In this document: piece by piece, positions 37,301 through 49,072 of the stretch
How positions within the stretch are numbered: position 1 is the first letter of the stretch
How the letters are laid out: the number at the start of each line of letters is the position of its first letter
Source of the DNA: Atrichornis clamosus
Lineage: Eukaryota; Chordata; Aves; Passeriformes; Menuridae
Direction: 5' to 3'
Assembly: GCA_013400975.1 (NCBI GenBank)
Contig: WBMZ01012781.1
Coordinates: 1 to 64,000, forward strand
Length of the DNA stretch: 64,000 nt
Notes under the pieces: model-generated
Told to the model about the DNA's origin: nothing
The model's database searches: none
Seen by the model: only the letters and a program-made list of their open reading frames with translations
Program-made: the position numbers and the translations under genes

Positions 37301-40300
37301 AAGCTCTGTTATCTGCGTGGATTTCTCTGCCATCTAAAGGAGACATTGCATTCTGCCATGCCGTATGATACATTTGCATGTATGTATACATAACCAAATT
37401 AGTCACACATGAGTAAATTAATTCATGTATCACGTTTGGCTGCTGAGGGAAGCTGAGGGAAAGCTTTACCTTTATGAAAGCCCATATTTTTCTTCTGTGC
37501 AGTTACCAGCTGAAAGCTGATGGTCTCCGTAATTTTTTTAACCAACTGCAAAACACCCACGAAATTTCTCCTCAGGCCTTTTGAGATAGAATTTCAAGAG
37601 ACAGGTTTTTCTTTTTGAGAAGCCTTAATGTTCCTTTTTGACTGGTAAGGGGCAAAGTGAATGAAAGGTCCCAAAATTATTGCTCCTGAAGTGATCCATT
37701 TAGTTCAATACCCAGCTACTCCATCCCCATAGTGATTTGTTGTTTAGAAAGGCATCTTTCAGCTGCTGCAGATGTGTGCTCTGTCAATTATCAGCCTTAA
37801 ATGGTTGGGTTTACACATTTTTGTCTCCAGCAAATTCTACTATAAACTTCTTTACCTCTTCCTTAATGGCTTCCTAATGTATCTTAGTGAAAGATGGATA
37901 TCCCATACTCTCTTTTAAACACCTCATTCCTTAGATATTTTATCTTGACAGTTCTGCCTTCCACAGCTGGCAATCTCCCAAACACAGAAGCACATTTTTG
38001 TCTCTTGTAGGCCTACCATGACTAAATGTTATCGTGGCAATTTTATACTTGAGGTTATCGTCGTGCGGCACCACAGCTGCCACGTCAGCTTCTTCCATAG
38101 AGCACAGGGATGGCAGTAGAACAGAGAGATTTGTAATGCTGCAGCACAAAACCCAAGATAATACTGAGATCCTTGGATACTCAGTACCAAATTAGCGCAC
38201 ATTAAAAAGCTCACCCCAGGTTGGCTCACCAACACGGAGCTATGGCTGTCAGGTGCCAAGCCAGATGTTCCAGATGGGCACTCTGTGCAAGTGCATACCA
38301 CATCAGGTGCTTTTCAGTGCTCACAGAGGTGCTGGTAACCTCCACATTTACCTGCTTCCTGAGAGAAAATAGTTGCCATTCTTGATTCATGCAAAGCAGT
38401 AATTAAAAAAATGCTTCAAAAAAGATATGCACCATGGTTAGCATCCAGAGGAGTAACCCATCTCTCTGCCTGTTCCATGCAGCTGAATTTGCTTTAATTT
38501 TGCAAAAATTAGGAGAGTGGGATGAAAATCTGCCTTCTGTTCCAGTTACTGGAGTTCTGTACAGAACAATTTCTGCACATGCTTTAAAATGTGTCCCTTA
38601 AGAAACGCATGCTAGCGTGCACTGTGTTGTGCCAATCTGATGCCCAGGGTGACCTTATTGCCAGCAAGTTAAGCCTGAACGTTTTAACTCAAGATTCACT
38701 AGATATTTGAAGAACAGCTTGTTTTTGAGGTGTTCCTTTTTTGTTATTATTTTCTAAGTGATTATGATAAAATCAGTATTTTTCAGTCTTTTGTGACTGA
38801 TACATGTTACTTGCTGAAGCTTGGACTTCACCATTCCTCTCCCACAGCAGTGTGTCCCAGGTAGCACCTCAAACTGAGATTTTAATCTTTATTTTTAAGT
38901 AAACCAAACAGAAACAAAAATGTGTTTATTAAAAATGATATAAATGTACACTGCAAAATTCTATACTAAATGAAAAATAATATAAAAAAGCAAACCTGTG
39001 GATCTACAAAAAAGTAGTTCAGACCCATAATGGGTCTGCTGGCCCATAATAAAAGGTATGAGTCTAAGAGGGGGAGAACATTGAAATCAGTGCTGCTCAG
39101 GGAGATATGCTTCAGCTCTGAAATGCTGACAGTTCAGAAGGGCTTCACTTTTCCTCATCAGTGCCAAGTTTTAAAAGTTTCCAATTTTGGCTTTTATCAA
39201 GAAATCAAATCATCATCCATTTTTTTCAAAAGGCCAGCATTTCTTAAAAATACCTCAGGATTTTTTGTGTTCCACTGGACAAAATATTAGAAATGTCTCA
39301 AGTTCATCTTTCCGTGGCTCTGTTGTTGAGAGGAGTGCTAATGCAGCCAGCTCACACCTGTATGCCTCTACTGGTAGCCTATACTATAAAGGTACATTTA
39401 TAAGGAAATTGACTCTCAGTAAGAATCCTCATCCTCTGACCACACTGACAAGGGTGACCAGTTTCATAGACATAAACTAACTGGACGCATTACCAAGTTT
39501 AATACAAATACACCCATACCTTATCTGCTGACAATTTGTTATAATCTTAAGGCAGTGCAAAGGCTTATCTTCCCCCAGAAAGAACATATATAATTGCACT
39601 ACTGGCAAAATTTAAAAACACCTTATATGTATTTGTGCATATGTGAGAAAAAAATGCTCTTTTCTCCCGCAAGGAATGGGAAACAACCCACCCATCTAAA
39701 GGAAATAAGAAATGTATTTTTGAACCTATGCTGTGTTAATGTAATTGGAAGTTTCAGAAAGCTTATCTACTTATAAAATCCTAAATCCTTAGCTTTCAGC
39801 ATCCAAGGCACATGTGTTTTAGGCATTATTTAAGAACAGCCATTCTGCAGACTTTAAATCAGGTACAAAGACAAAGGGAAAACTATTCCTGCTTTTGCAA
39901 TATTTATCATTTTCTCTGAAAAGCATGGCTGCAAATGACACAGTCCAGTTTCACATGTCTTCATGCTGGGCATACCATTAAGGGTCAGGCTGCAGACCCA
40001 AATTTGCATGGCAGAGCAATGGGAAAGCATGCCAAGCAGTTTGGTTTCAAAAAGCCAGATTACAGGCTGTTTGTGGAAAAAACCACCTCCCCCACCCTGC
40101 TAGAGAAAGAAATTCAGCATCCTGGGGAGGCAGAATGGATCAATTGCCAGAAATTAGGCTGCCAACTCGCTTCCCCATGTTCTTTCTCATTATTGCTCAA
40201 ATAACCATTTGTACTCACACCAGATGCTTGTTAATCAAGGCCAATTAGTCTATTTTGCTCAGAAAATTTCCAACCGGCAAGACAAATAGTTCAAATAGCA

Positions 40301-41703
40301 CAGAGGTCAACCAAAGCAGGAGCACCGGTGACAGTTTCATGTGTGTTTAGCCAAATAGAAAGCAGACATGGCAAGGGCATGCATGCACAGTTCCCACGTG
40401 TATTGCATTGTACATTTACCCCAGGGTAACACGTGAGACTTGCTCTGGTCAGGCAGAAAGCTCAGACAGCAATTCAGCTGCTTCAGGTGCTTGTCTGCAT
40501 GTTGATTGAGACTAATATCCTATGCCGATTTCCTAATCTAAGTTGCCCGAAATGTCAAGGTAAATAAGGCTTAAGGGCAATAATATTGAACAAGATTTCC
40601 AGGGGTACTTTCCCAGCTGGGTACGCTGAGAGCCAGGTCAGCCCAGCCACTGCAGCCAGCCGTCCATCTGCATCCTGCCTGGGGATTTCTCTCTCCCCCC
40701 TTTGCAATCCCATGGCAACCATCCAACAACCTGACAGCTTTAAATCTTCTCCAGCATATGTCAAAGCAGGTTGAGAAGCCAGCAGGCTAGCTGTACAGCT
40801 CAGGCTTTCTAAAATTTGTTTTTTAAGTGACATATGGTAACAGAAAGTAATGTGATCAGGTGATATCGCTTTGCAGATCCATCATGGCAAGAGGGGGCAA
40901 GGAAACACAATAAGAATCCCCAACATCTGACAAGAGGGAAATGTAGTCTGCCTTGTGCAAAGCTCTCCAACAAGTCCCAAAAGATTCTGTTTCCTAAATA
41001 CTCTCTCTTTCTGGAGATTTAAATATGAGAAGAGGAAGGCTGGGGATTTACTACAGTGTTTCTTATTTCCTACCTGTTATAAGACTGTGGTACTGAAAAG
41101 TTTCTGTTGGGGGGAGCTTTGCAAACACAGATATAAAACATATCTAACATTATTCCTGTTTTCATTTGAAATTGCCAATAATAAGAGTAATTTTCTCAGA
41201 ATTTATCTGTGAGTTTCAATTTCATACACTCACAATATAGTCATGTTTGAAAATTATTTTTGTCTTATAAAAGGATGCTAATAACTTATTTTATCACTCT
41301 GTGCATTTTCTATTACATTAAATCAATAGAGCCATACATGACAATCTCAGTTAATTCCAATATAACTCACAGGTATTTAGTAATTTCTTTTGGTTGATGT
41401 AAGCTCGTTAATGCACCTTTGTTTTGGTCCACAGCCCCCTGTCTCACTTTGCAGAGAGATTGGATTCAGTGTTTATGTCTGTGTACTCTCATGTCCTTAT
41501 TTTCAACACAGCAAAAATTTTCTTTCCTAAGCAGGCCAGGACCACCCAAAGTAATTTCATTCAAGAACTGGGCTGTCTTCAAACATCAGTGGCCTCTCAA
41601 GATAAAAGGTCAGCATGTTAATTCACCACAGCCCAGATCCCAAATCTCTCCCCTTCTAGAAACGAAAGGCATTTTTAAGAAGACCTCCTGTGCGTGAAGT
41701 TGT
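34346..41703. other. Non-coding stretch, no gene seen
   Basis: Unique sequence with a GC-rich patch at about 34840-35100, where short frames overlap on both strands, and AT-rich stretches near 36.4-36.6 kb and 38.9-39.0 kb. On the minus strand an 88-codon frame (35449-35715) ends 30 bases before an AATAAA signal (plus-strand TTTATT at 35413-35418), listed separately. Nothing else is gene-like. Confidence 0.55.
35413..35715 (-). other. Minus-strand open frame followed by AATAAA
   Basis: An 88-codon frame at 35449-35715 is rich in Gln, Asn and Ser and shows no domain. Its stop is followed after 30 bases by AATAAA (35413-35418 on the complement), with no clear GU-rich element after it. It could be a 3'-terminal exon of an unannotated transcript or the poly-A region of a decayed LTR. 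Chance is the simplest reading. Confidence 0.12.
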
Positions 41704-42384
41704 TTGCATTTTTGTCCAATGGGATTGTTTGGACAGGGTTGTCAGAGACTTTCTGAGAAAAGAGACCACAAAACAAAGACATGTTGCTCCCTGAGACTGC
41801 CAGGGTTTTGCTCCTGCTCCAGTGCACACGCAGGCGCTGGACGTCATCTGGGGCAGTCACAGGGATGCACAAGTGCCCAGGTGATCTGTCATCCCCACGT
41901 GGCTCCAACACCGCTGTCCCAAGGGCAGCTCCTGGTGGCGTTGCAGGGGACCAACACGCAGGGACTGCGGCAGGATCAACCTCAGCAGGGTGGTGGAATG
42001 GGGAGGAAGCGGCCGTGGGTTTGTGTCGCCATCCCCACTCTGTCCTCACCGGGATGGCCCAGGGTAGTGGCCCAGTGTGAGAGGTGCTGTCCATGCTTCA
42101 GGGCGCTGGCTGGGAGCATGGCACTTCACCTGCCTCCTGCCCCTGTGACACCCAAACCCCAGCCCAAGAGGTGGGCAGCAGCAAAACTGAGCAGATGGAG
42201 AGGAATAAAAACGTGTTGTGCCTATAATGCTGATTTATCTGTTTGTTCAAGGAAAAGGAATGAATATTCAAAAGTGGTTGGTAAAGGTGTTGGCCCTGCA
42301 CACATGCACATACACACACCTTTGCACAAACCAGTATCTGTGAATGGACTCCCCCCAGGGAAGCTAGTGGCGAAGCAACTCTGA
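41704..42384 (+). other. GC-rich patch holding the longest open frame (226 codons), probably not a gene
   Basis: The plus frame 41704-42384 is the longest in the window. Its product is rich in Gln, Gly, Pro, Arg, Cys and Trp, without a domain, signal peptide or repeat that I recognise. A 139-codon antisense frame (41675-42094) overlaps it, and a second plus frame (41781-42080) is open too. The DNA between about 41.78 and 42.17 kb is GC-rich with roughly a dozen CpGs counted by eye, so stops are depleted in all frames. No poly-A signal or intron borders tie it to a transcript. It could be a non-coding RNA exon. Confidence 0.3.
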
Positions 42385-43096
42385 TGTCTCATTACAGGTG
42401 AAAACTGAAGAATTTGTAGATTAGTTCCTGAAATATATCTTGTAAAGCATAGATATTCATGTATAAAACAACTCTGTTAGAGATGAGTCCATATGTCGCA
42501 AGAAGTAAATATCCTTTCCAAAATTCAACATCTATCAATGTAAAACATGAACAGTCGAGTGCTCATTGAAGATGGCTTTTAGAAGATTTATCCTGAGCTG
42601 CTTTTTTTACCCTACCAAACTTTGAGTGCCATAGCACTAAATCTTAAATTGCTATGGGCATTTCAGTATTCTTGATTTTTTTCTCCATTTCCTTTTTTTT
42701 TTTTGAGATTCCAGCTGTAAAAACCTTACATCTAATGAAGAGTTTATCATCATATGCCTCCCAGAAACTGGTCTAAGAGGTACAAATTAATTGCTCAGCA
42801 TTGCAAGAAATGTGCCCTATTGAATATTTTGTTGAATTCCCTTCTTACAGAATAGATGTAATTTTGCACCCCACTTTCCTAAAAGCTGATAGTTTAAATG
42901 GTTGTAAAATTAGTAAGTTCAAAAAATAACAGGTACAAAGAGATGTATTAGTTTCCAAATCCATATCAAGACACACAACTTAAACATCTACTGTGTAATT
43001 TCCTAGATATTTCATTTGTGAGCAGTAGTTAGATTACTTTCCCATGAAATAAATGTAAAGTTTATTCACAGAATTAGAAATAATTGTAATCTCAGT
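42385..43096. other. AT-rich non-coding sequence
   Basis: No coding region. A run of twelve T residues lies at about 42694-42705. Nothing else seen. Confidence 0.6.
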
Positions 43097-43118
43097 GAGA
43101 GAGAGGGAGAGAGAAGAA
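43097..43118. repeat. Short (GA)n purine tract
   Basis: GA units with two small interruptions, all purine. It is a short imperfect microsatellite. Confidence 0.8.
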
Positions 43119-43209
43119 GTGAATTACATCCAAACTGCCTTAAAGGTTGGAAGACTGTAATTTAACCTTGTAATGTGATAAACCAAGACAAATGAGGCAA
43201 TTGGCAAAC

Positions 43210-43231
43210 AGGTATTTTAATCAAAATACCT
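43210..43231. repeat. Perfect 9-bp inverted repeat, 4-nt loop
   Basis: AGGTATTTT and AAAATACCT are separated by AATC and pair perfectly. It lies within AT-rich DNA, about 160 bases before a second perfect hairpin. Confidence 0.85.
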
Positions 43232-43389
43232 CTAGAAACCCACACAAATAACAAACATATGCCAGATCTGAAAGACACATTCATTTCAAAGTGCTGATTT
43301 AAGAAAAGCTGACCAGTATGTGACCAACTGAATCACCTCCATATTTCTGTGCTTCATGTACGTAGTATTTTCAATTTCAGATCAAGAAC

Positions 43390-43416
43390 ATTGCCTTTAA
43401 AAATGGCAAAGGCAAT
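43390..43416. repeat. Perfect 9-bp inverted repeat, 9-nt loop
   Basis: ATTGCCTTT and AAAGGCAAT flank the loop AAAAATGGC. The stem is perfect but does not extend outwards. Confidence 0.85.
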
Positions 43417-43726
43417 ATCCTAGGATAGTCACAGCAGAAAGACAGTCTGTGTTACGTGCCAGAGTCATTAACCTAATAATATTTTCATGGTTGCAAGTTA
43501 ACCCCTGCAAGCTTTTGCTTTCAGCAGCTGCTGCACGTTAAAACTTTCCTTGATTTGACTAAGCCTTTGAACAGTTTCATCCCGGAACAGGCAAATTTCT
43601 ATGTTGAGCTTGTAGTCAGCATTTTATGAAACAGTTCCTATTGTTATGAAAATGTTTCTCTGCCTTTTTGTTAGGTGCTTTTCTTTCCAAAGCCGGCTGT
43701 TGCTGTCTTTGCATTTTTCTGTTCAA

Positions 43727-43744
43727 AGGTCAGGTCAAAGGTAC
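43727..43744 (+). promoter_or_regulatory. Clustered nuclear-receptor half-sites (DR1-like)
   Basis: AGGTCA at 43727-43732 shares its last base with a second AGGTCA at 43732-43737. After one spacer base comes AGGTAC, an imperfect third half-site, so the last two form a DR1-like arrangement. DR1 elements are bound by HNF4, RXR and PPAR-type receptors. The match is seen directly; binding is an inference. The same bases overlap a possible splice acceptor. Confidence 0.25.
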
Positions 43745-43772
43745 TGAATGGTTGAAGATGGCTATGTGGAAT
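43729..43772 (+). other. Exon-like segment, 44 nt
   Basis: The tract TTGCTGTCTTTGCATTTTTCTG followed by TTCAAAG gives a good acceptor, and GTAAGTGAA at 43773 is a consensus-like donor. One frame is open (QVKGTEWLKMAMWN after two bases). No partner exon was found and the peptide is not recognised. Confidence 0.17.
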
Positions 43773-45473
43773 GTAAGTGAACCCAAGAATGGCCTTTCTG
43801 ATTGATCATCTATTGAAACAGTGAGAGTGTTATGCCTTTGGATTAAAACTTAACCCAGGGCACTGGAAAGCTGGGGCTACTGGCTGTTTGTGAAATATGC
43901 ATAGAGAACTTTCTATTGCTTGCAGTGTTTGATGTGGATCTGAAATTCCATGTGAGCCTTACAGGTCTTCTTCCCATAACCTCTGTGAATGTTTTTCCCT
44001 TTGCTTCACATCTCATTATAAAATTATGTCTGTGATACACTGCACTGGCAAGGACTTACTGTATCTGCACAAAGAAGAAGTTAAATGTGAAATGCTCTTT
44101 TCAACACTAACTCCTAATTTAAGGCAATTAAGAATAAAACCTGGCAAACTCAAGTCTTCCTCTTAACCAGGGCTTTACTGAAGAGATTTTCTTGAATCCA
44201 GTTTGAGAGCTTACTACGTTTTTGTAGGCATGGCATAATATTCTTTCTAGAAACTTGTCCTTGTCAAAAATAAATCTATTCTGCATTTCATGCATGTGAC
44301 AGTAGTTGCTCTTAATTTTTGCTCTTGAGGTTTAATGTAGTACATTGCAGCAATTGTACAACCAAGAGAAAATCTGATATAACCTGAGAACATGAAGCAG
44401 AATAAAGATCACCGCTAATGTTCACTCCCACCTTCTGCTGTGTCGTTACTTCTGCAGTTAAGTAGTTATAAAATAGCATCTGTGACACCAGTACCTGTGC
44501 TTGTGCATTACAATATCACTTAATGAGACCTACTTTGGTGTAGCAACTGCTGTTTTGAGCAGTTTTCTTCACTTCTGAAGACAGAGCAGGGACAGCATCA
44601 TTTTCAAATTATTTATTTCAAAAGCTAAAAATGTCTCCAGCCAATTCCAAGCAGCTGGGTCTGGGACTCAGTGAGCTAACAGGGCATTCCTCACAGACTC
44701 TGCTGACATTTAGTTGTAACAGCCAGGATGACAACACGAACCTTACATGCCATCTACTGAATATTAAAACAAAAAGGGATGGATCCCTGGAAAGCAAGGG
44801 GGCACTGTGTCTCCTCTTGAAGTCAAGCTATGAAAAATATTGAGTCTTTAATACTTTCATGTCATTCTCTAGATGACAGCTTTACTGGCATGGATCTTCC
44901 AAGTTGTGCCTTGACAGTCTCAATTGCTGAGTCCTGTAATGCCACAGTAGGTTTCTAGGACAGCAGGTCTCCAAATCCTGTGCAAAATTATTCTGGTAGC
45001 CCTGCTCATTGCATGGCAGAGCCCTTGTAACAATGCAAAAAGATACGTATCTCATTCTCGTTTATTGACACTTCAAATTGTTGCTTCTCGCTAAACAGGA
45101 GGATATACACAACAGGAAACATTGTAGGGTTGGGCTGCATATGTGAACAGCAAGAACATCTCTGAATGATAACTAGCATGATTAAGGCTATAACACCACT
45201 TTCAGATGACTGTCCCACTTAAGCAGCTCATGACCATATTTTGGAGTGGTATATACAAGTTACTTCTTGCTTCCAGTCAGATCCTGGCATCAGCTCCAAC
45301 CAGCCAATTCTACATTTTTCAAACAAGCTCTTTCATCAAAAAGCATGTGCCATTCATTGGTCCATGTGACTATTAGGAGTCAGAAGGGCCTCAATGACCC
45401 ACAGGTCTGTAACTGAGTTCTTGGTACTCCGAGGACACAAGGGGTATCATTATGACATTGAAAAACACTTTCC
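43773..45473. other. Non-coding sequence, no gene seen
   Basis: Short frames only, without motifs. No repeat recognised apart from the CR1-like tail that follows. Confidence 0.55.
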
Positions 45474-45489
45474 TGTGATTCTGTGATTC
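45474..45489 (+). mobile_element. Possible CR1 3' terminal octamers
   Basis: TGTGATTCTGTGATTC contains the octamer ATTCTGTG followed by a partial second copy. This fits the short terminal repeats that end avian CR1 copies in plus orientation. The sequence before it is too diverged to be recognised as CR1, so this is either a very old copy or chance. Confidence 0.35.
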
Positions 45490-48400
45490 ACCTCAAAAAG
45501 CCTTAAGATTAAGAACTAGTTGTGAATTTGGTGTTCATTAATTTTAGATCTGAACAGATCACTATGACTTGACGTTTGATTTTATCTGTGTTGCTGCGGT
45601 TGGGAGCAAACTAGCAATGTAGTTTTTTATTAAAAGACCATAATCTCAGAGAGAAAAAGACATTGCCAGCTGCAGTCTATTCCTGCCCAGTAATCTGAGT
45701 TTGAGAAAGCCTGTGAGTATGAGTGGTACTGCCTGTAAATGCAACAGCAAATAGAGCGTAGTATGCAATGCCGTTCCTTATCTGACATTCTTCTGGACAA
45801 GCTATGGCATAATTCTGTGGCTTAATATTCTTAGTTTCTTATGAAAAAAAGGCAAAGGATAGCCATTCTCAGCTTCTTCCAGTCAAACTGACTCCTAGTA
45901 TTAGAGCCTCATTTGCCCTGGCTAAACATAAATTGCCCCATTAACTACACCTCCTCTGCCCTCTGGCAGAGGATTAAGTAACTTCAGTCAGGTTATGCCA
46001 CCAGTTGTTCCTCTATGTGTTGCACCACAACACAATGTCCTTCTCACACAGGCCCTGCCTGCGCGTGTGCTGTTATGAGGACAGGTCGTGGCCCCATTAT
46101 CTGGATGATATCCGTGCACGTCATTAGGGACACCCCCAACTGAGACTGCACTGCAGCCCTACCTGCGCTGAGTGTAACAGTTCCAGCAGCCCAATGTGTT
46201 CCCCAGATGTGCTCCCCAGGAGCAGACGCTGTGGAGAAGCCCTGTTCAGCTGCCTGGGCTGTGCAGCCCGAGAGGGGACTGATGGCATGGTTTCAGTTAA
46301 GCATGTGTGTGCTCAGACGCTTTCCTGGGCAGGGGCCAGAACAATCCGTGTCCTGCTGGATTGACTTAAACCCACACAGCTCCAAAGGCATTTGCAAGGG
46401 TTCTGCAGAAGTAAATCAAACCCCTAGACTTGGATACAAAGGGAGCTCCATTTTCCTCACACCATCCAGATGTATCCCATAGAAGAAACAGAAATTTACA
46501 GGATTTTCCGCTGATGGCTTTTTGCCCAGCTCAGCTCTTCTGTGGCTGTCAGAGCTGCAGTTAAAGCTGGACCCCAAAGCTTTGGCAGGCTGTCATTCCT
46601 TCAGAATGTGCAGTTTCATCAAATGCAAAATGTTTTGCAAAACTGGTCTGATTTGGCTAAAATAAGGGTTTGGAGGAGAAATGGGAAGTACTTTTCACCT
46701 ATGTTTTCAATATGTTAAATCTTTTTTTTTTGATGTCTCAATTAAAAAAAAATTAAAAGATGTGAGCTCTAAGTTATAAATATCATTACTCAAAAGTCAG
46801 AATGTTGATTCCATGATAAACATAGCCACTTCAGGGTAAGAAGGGACTATCTTTCATCATGACTGTTCCAGTCATCCAATTTACCTATGGAAAATTAGGC
46901 ATGGGTTCATCTAGGTATAATTTCATCATTTTGTTACATATATTCAGAGAGCATGTATGCCTGAGAATACGTCCCTGAGGCAGCCAGCTCACTCACTCAG
47001 CATCAAGGGCTTGGTTGGTTCCTGGCTCCCTCTCAGCTCTGTCTGGAGAAAACTCTTTCAGACAGAAATCCTGGGAGTCCTGATAGCTCTCGTACAAACC
47101 AACATAGCCCAGATACTCCGTTCAGACCTGAAGGAAGGTCCCTGGTGTTTCTGAAAGGCGATGAACACCACAAGGGCTCCTGTACTGGATTGAAAGAAGC
47201 TGAAGAGCACAGAACCCTGCAATTTGCTGACCGGACTCAGCTTAAAAAGTAACACCAAGATAAGAGAATGGGAAGACTCAGTGTCCCATGAGCCATGCCA
47301 ACAAATTCCACACAAACCAAGCAAAGAGGGTCCATAGTGGAGCCTACTCTCCCAATGACACCTGTTTGGGGCACAGCTTGTTTTCACAAGCCAGTGCTTC
47401 ATCACAAAACTCTCATCTAGCACTAACTACATCTCAAGAAACAAAAAAAATAAATTAATATTATTAACCTACTGAAAGAATTGTTTTGTTTTTCTTTTCT
47501 CTTATTTCAAAGTCATGTATTTAGGGCCGAAGGAGGAAACAATTGCAATTTGAGCAGAAAATAAAGGTCAAAGTCTAAAAAATCTTTTGCCAAATGGACT
47601 TGCTGCCCTGAACACAGCTTTAATCACAGTAGGACCATGTTCTTCTCTATTGTACCTTAGTGGGAGATCTCTGTTGACTCGAACAAAATAGATCCTCCTC
47701 AAAGAATGAAATGAGATGACAGTGTTGATATTGTCTTTGAATGACCTCCAAAAGAAAATCAGGAAGTGCATACCAAACTTGATTTGAAATGTACTTGTTG
47801 TACTGACTGTGAAAAAAAAAATAATCAGATGAAATATCCTGATTATACAATTCACCGACATAGAGAGAAATGGGAAATAGAAAATATATACAAACAGCCC
47901 TATCCACAGGTTTATACGGTCTTTTCAATTTTCATAAAGTATAGAAGAAGATGAATAGCAGGGGATTTGAAGTATACAGAAATATTTCTGCAAATCTAGA
48001 AGCAGTGAAATGTTATAAAAGCCCAATTTAATAGGGTAAGAATAGCTTTTCCTTTTCAAATTGGTGTGTATAATTTTTTTGCAGTATCTTAATCATCTTC
48101 CCATGATTATTTTTAACTAGTATTTTGCTTTCAGACATTTGATCCTTTTCCCTGTATTGAAATCATTTCAGGCTTCTACCTTTATCCTATTATGTCTGAA
48201 TTTTTTTAAACAGGAGTCTTTAAAGGTTAGTGTTACTACATACTTTCCTTTTTTCAAAGCCTAGCTAGATCTGGGCACTGATCTAATAGTTCAATAGTGT
48301 CTTCTCTTGACTTTTCATTTTCCCCAAGGGAAAAAGAAATTCTGCCTTTGGGAACAAAAGGACAGTTCATCAGAGCTGTGAACTCAAATGCTACCCAGAA

Positions 48401-49018
48401 ACTTCAGGAATAAAATCACACTTTGTGAAATACATCTGTAAAAGTGTGAAGCTTTTTTCTTTGCCTGCTTTTTTTTTTTCATTGAACTCAAGGAATTCTT
48501 TCCTAAGAAAAGACTTTGTGACTATCTATCATTTTATCATTGCATTTTTTTTTGCCATTCTTGGATCATTCATATGTCAGAAGGGCACAGTCTATTTTCA
48601 AACATAAGGCTTTGCTTCCCTTGACGACTCAGGTGTGAGAACACAGAGCAAAGGGCTGTTTCCCTTAACAACTCTCAGCTGTAAGAATAAGGGTGATGAT
48701 AAAGATGAAGATGGGGCAAACTAAATGTAACAGGTCTCCCAGATGAAAACTTCTGAAAATATAAATAAAAGTGCAAAAAGTCATCTTTTAATTATCAGAA
48801 GGATACAAAATGTGAGTGGTTTCATTGCCAGAATGCAATAGGAAATTACTATCTTCAGGCTGCTCCATATACTCCTGAAATCAAACCTGATCCCCAGAGG
48901 CTGCATGACAAGGTCCTTGCATTGTCACAGGTTTCAGGAGTGGGATCAGAGCAAGCCTGAATGGCAGGAAGGGATGCTGCTGTCCAGCAGCCCATGGCTC
49001 CCAGGCAGCGTGGCGGCA
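45490..49018. other. Non-coding stretch, no gene seen
   Basis: Holds a T-run and an A-run facing each other at about 46719-46758, an AT-rich block, and an 11-T run near 48469-48479. A 121-codon minus frame at 47058-47423 shows no domain. Nothing else supported. Confidence 0.55.
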
Positions 49019-49072
49019 GGGCTCCACAGGGAGGCAGGGCTGCACCGGGATGCAGGGCTGCACTGGGATGCA
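49019..49072. repeat. 18-bp minisatellite, three copies
   Basis: Three head-to-tail 18-bp units, consensus GGGCTGCACYGGGATGCA, lie at 49019-49036, 49037-49054 and 49055-49072. The first is the most diverged. A partial fourth unit may start at 49073. Because 18 is a multiple of three, all frames across it read as six-residue repeats, which explains the repetitive peptides in both strands here. The locus sits in a GC-rich patch. Confidence 0.9.

Noticed and set aside
47058..47423. 121-codon minus frame, considered as a retroelement relic
   Set aside because: No reverse-transcriptase, integrase or envelope motif could be recognised, and no flanking LTR was seen.
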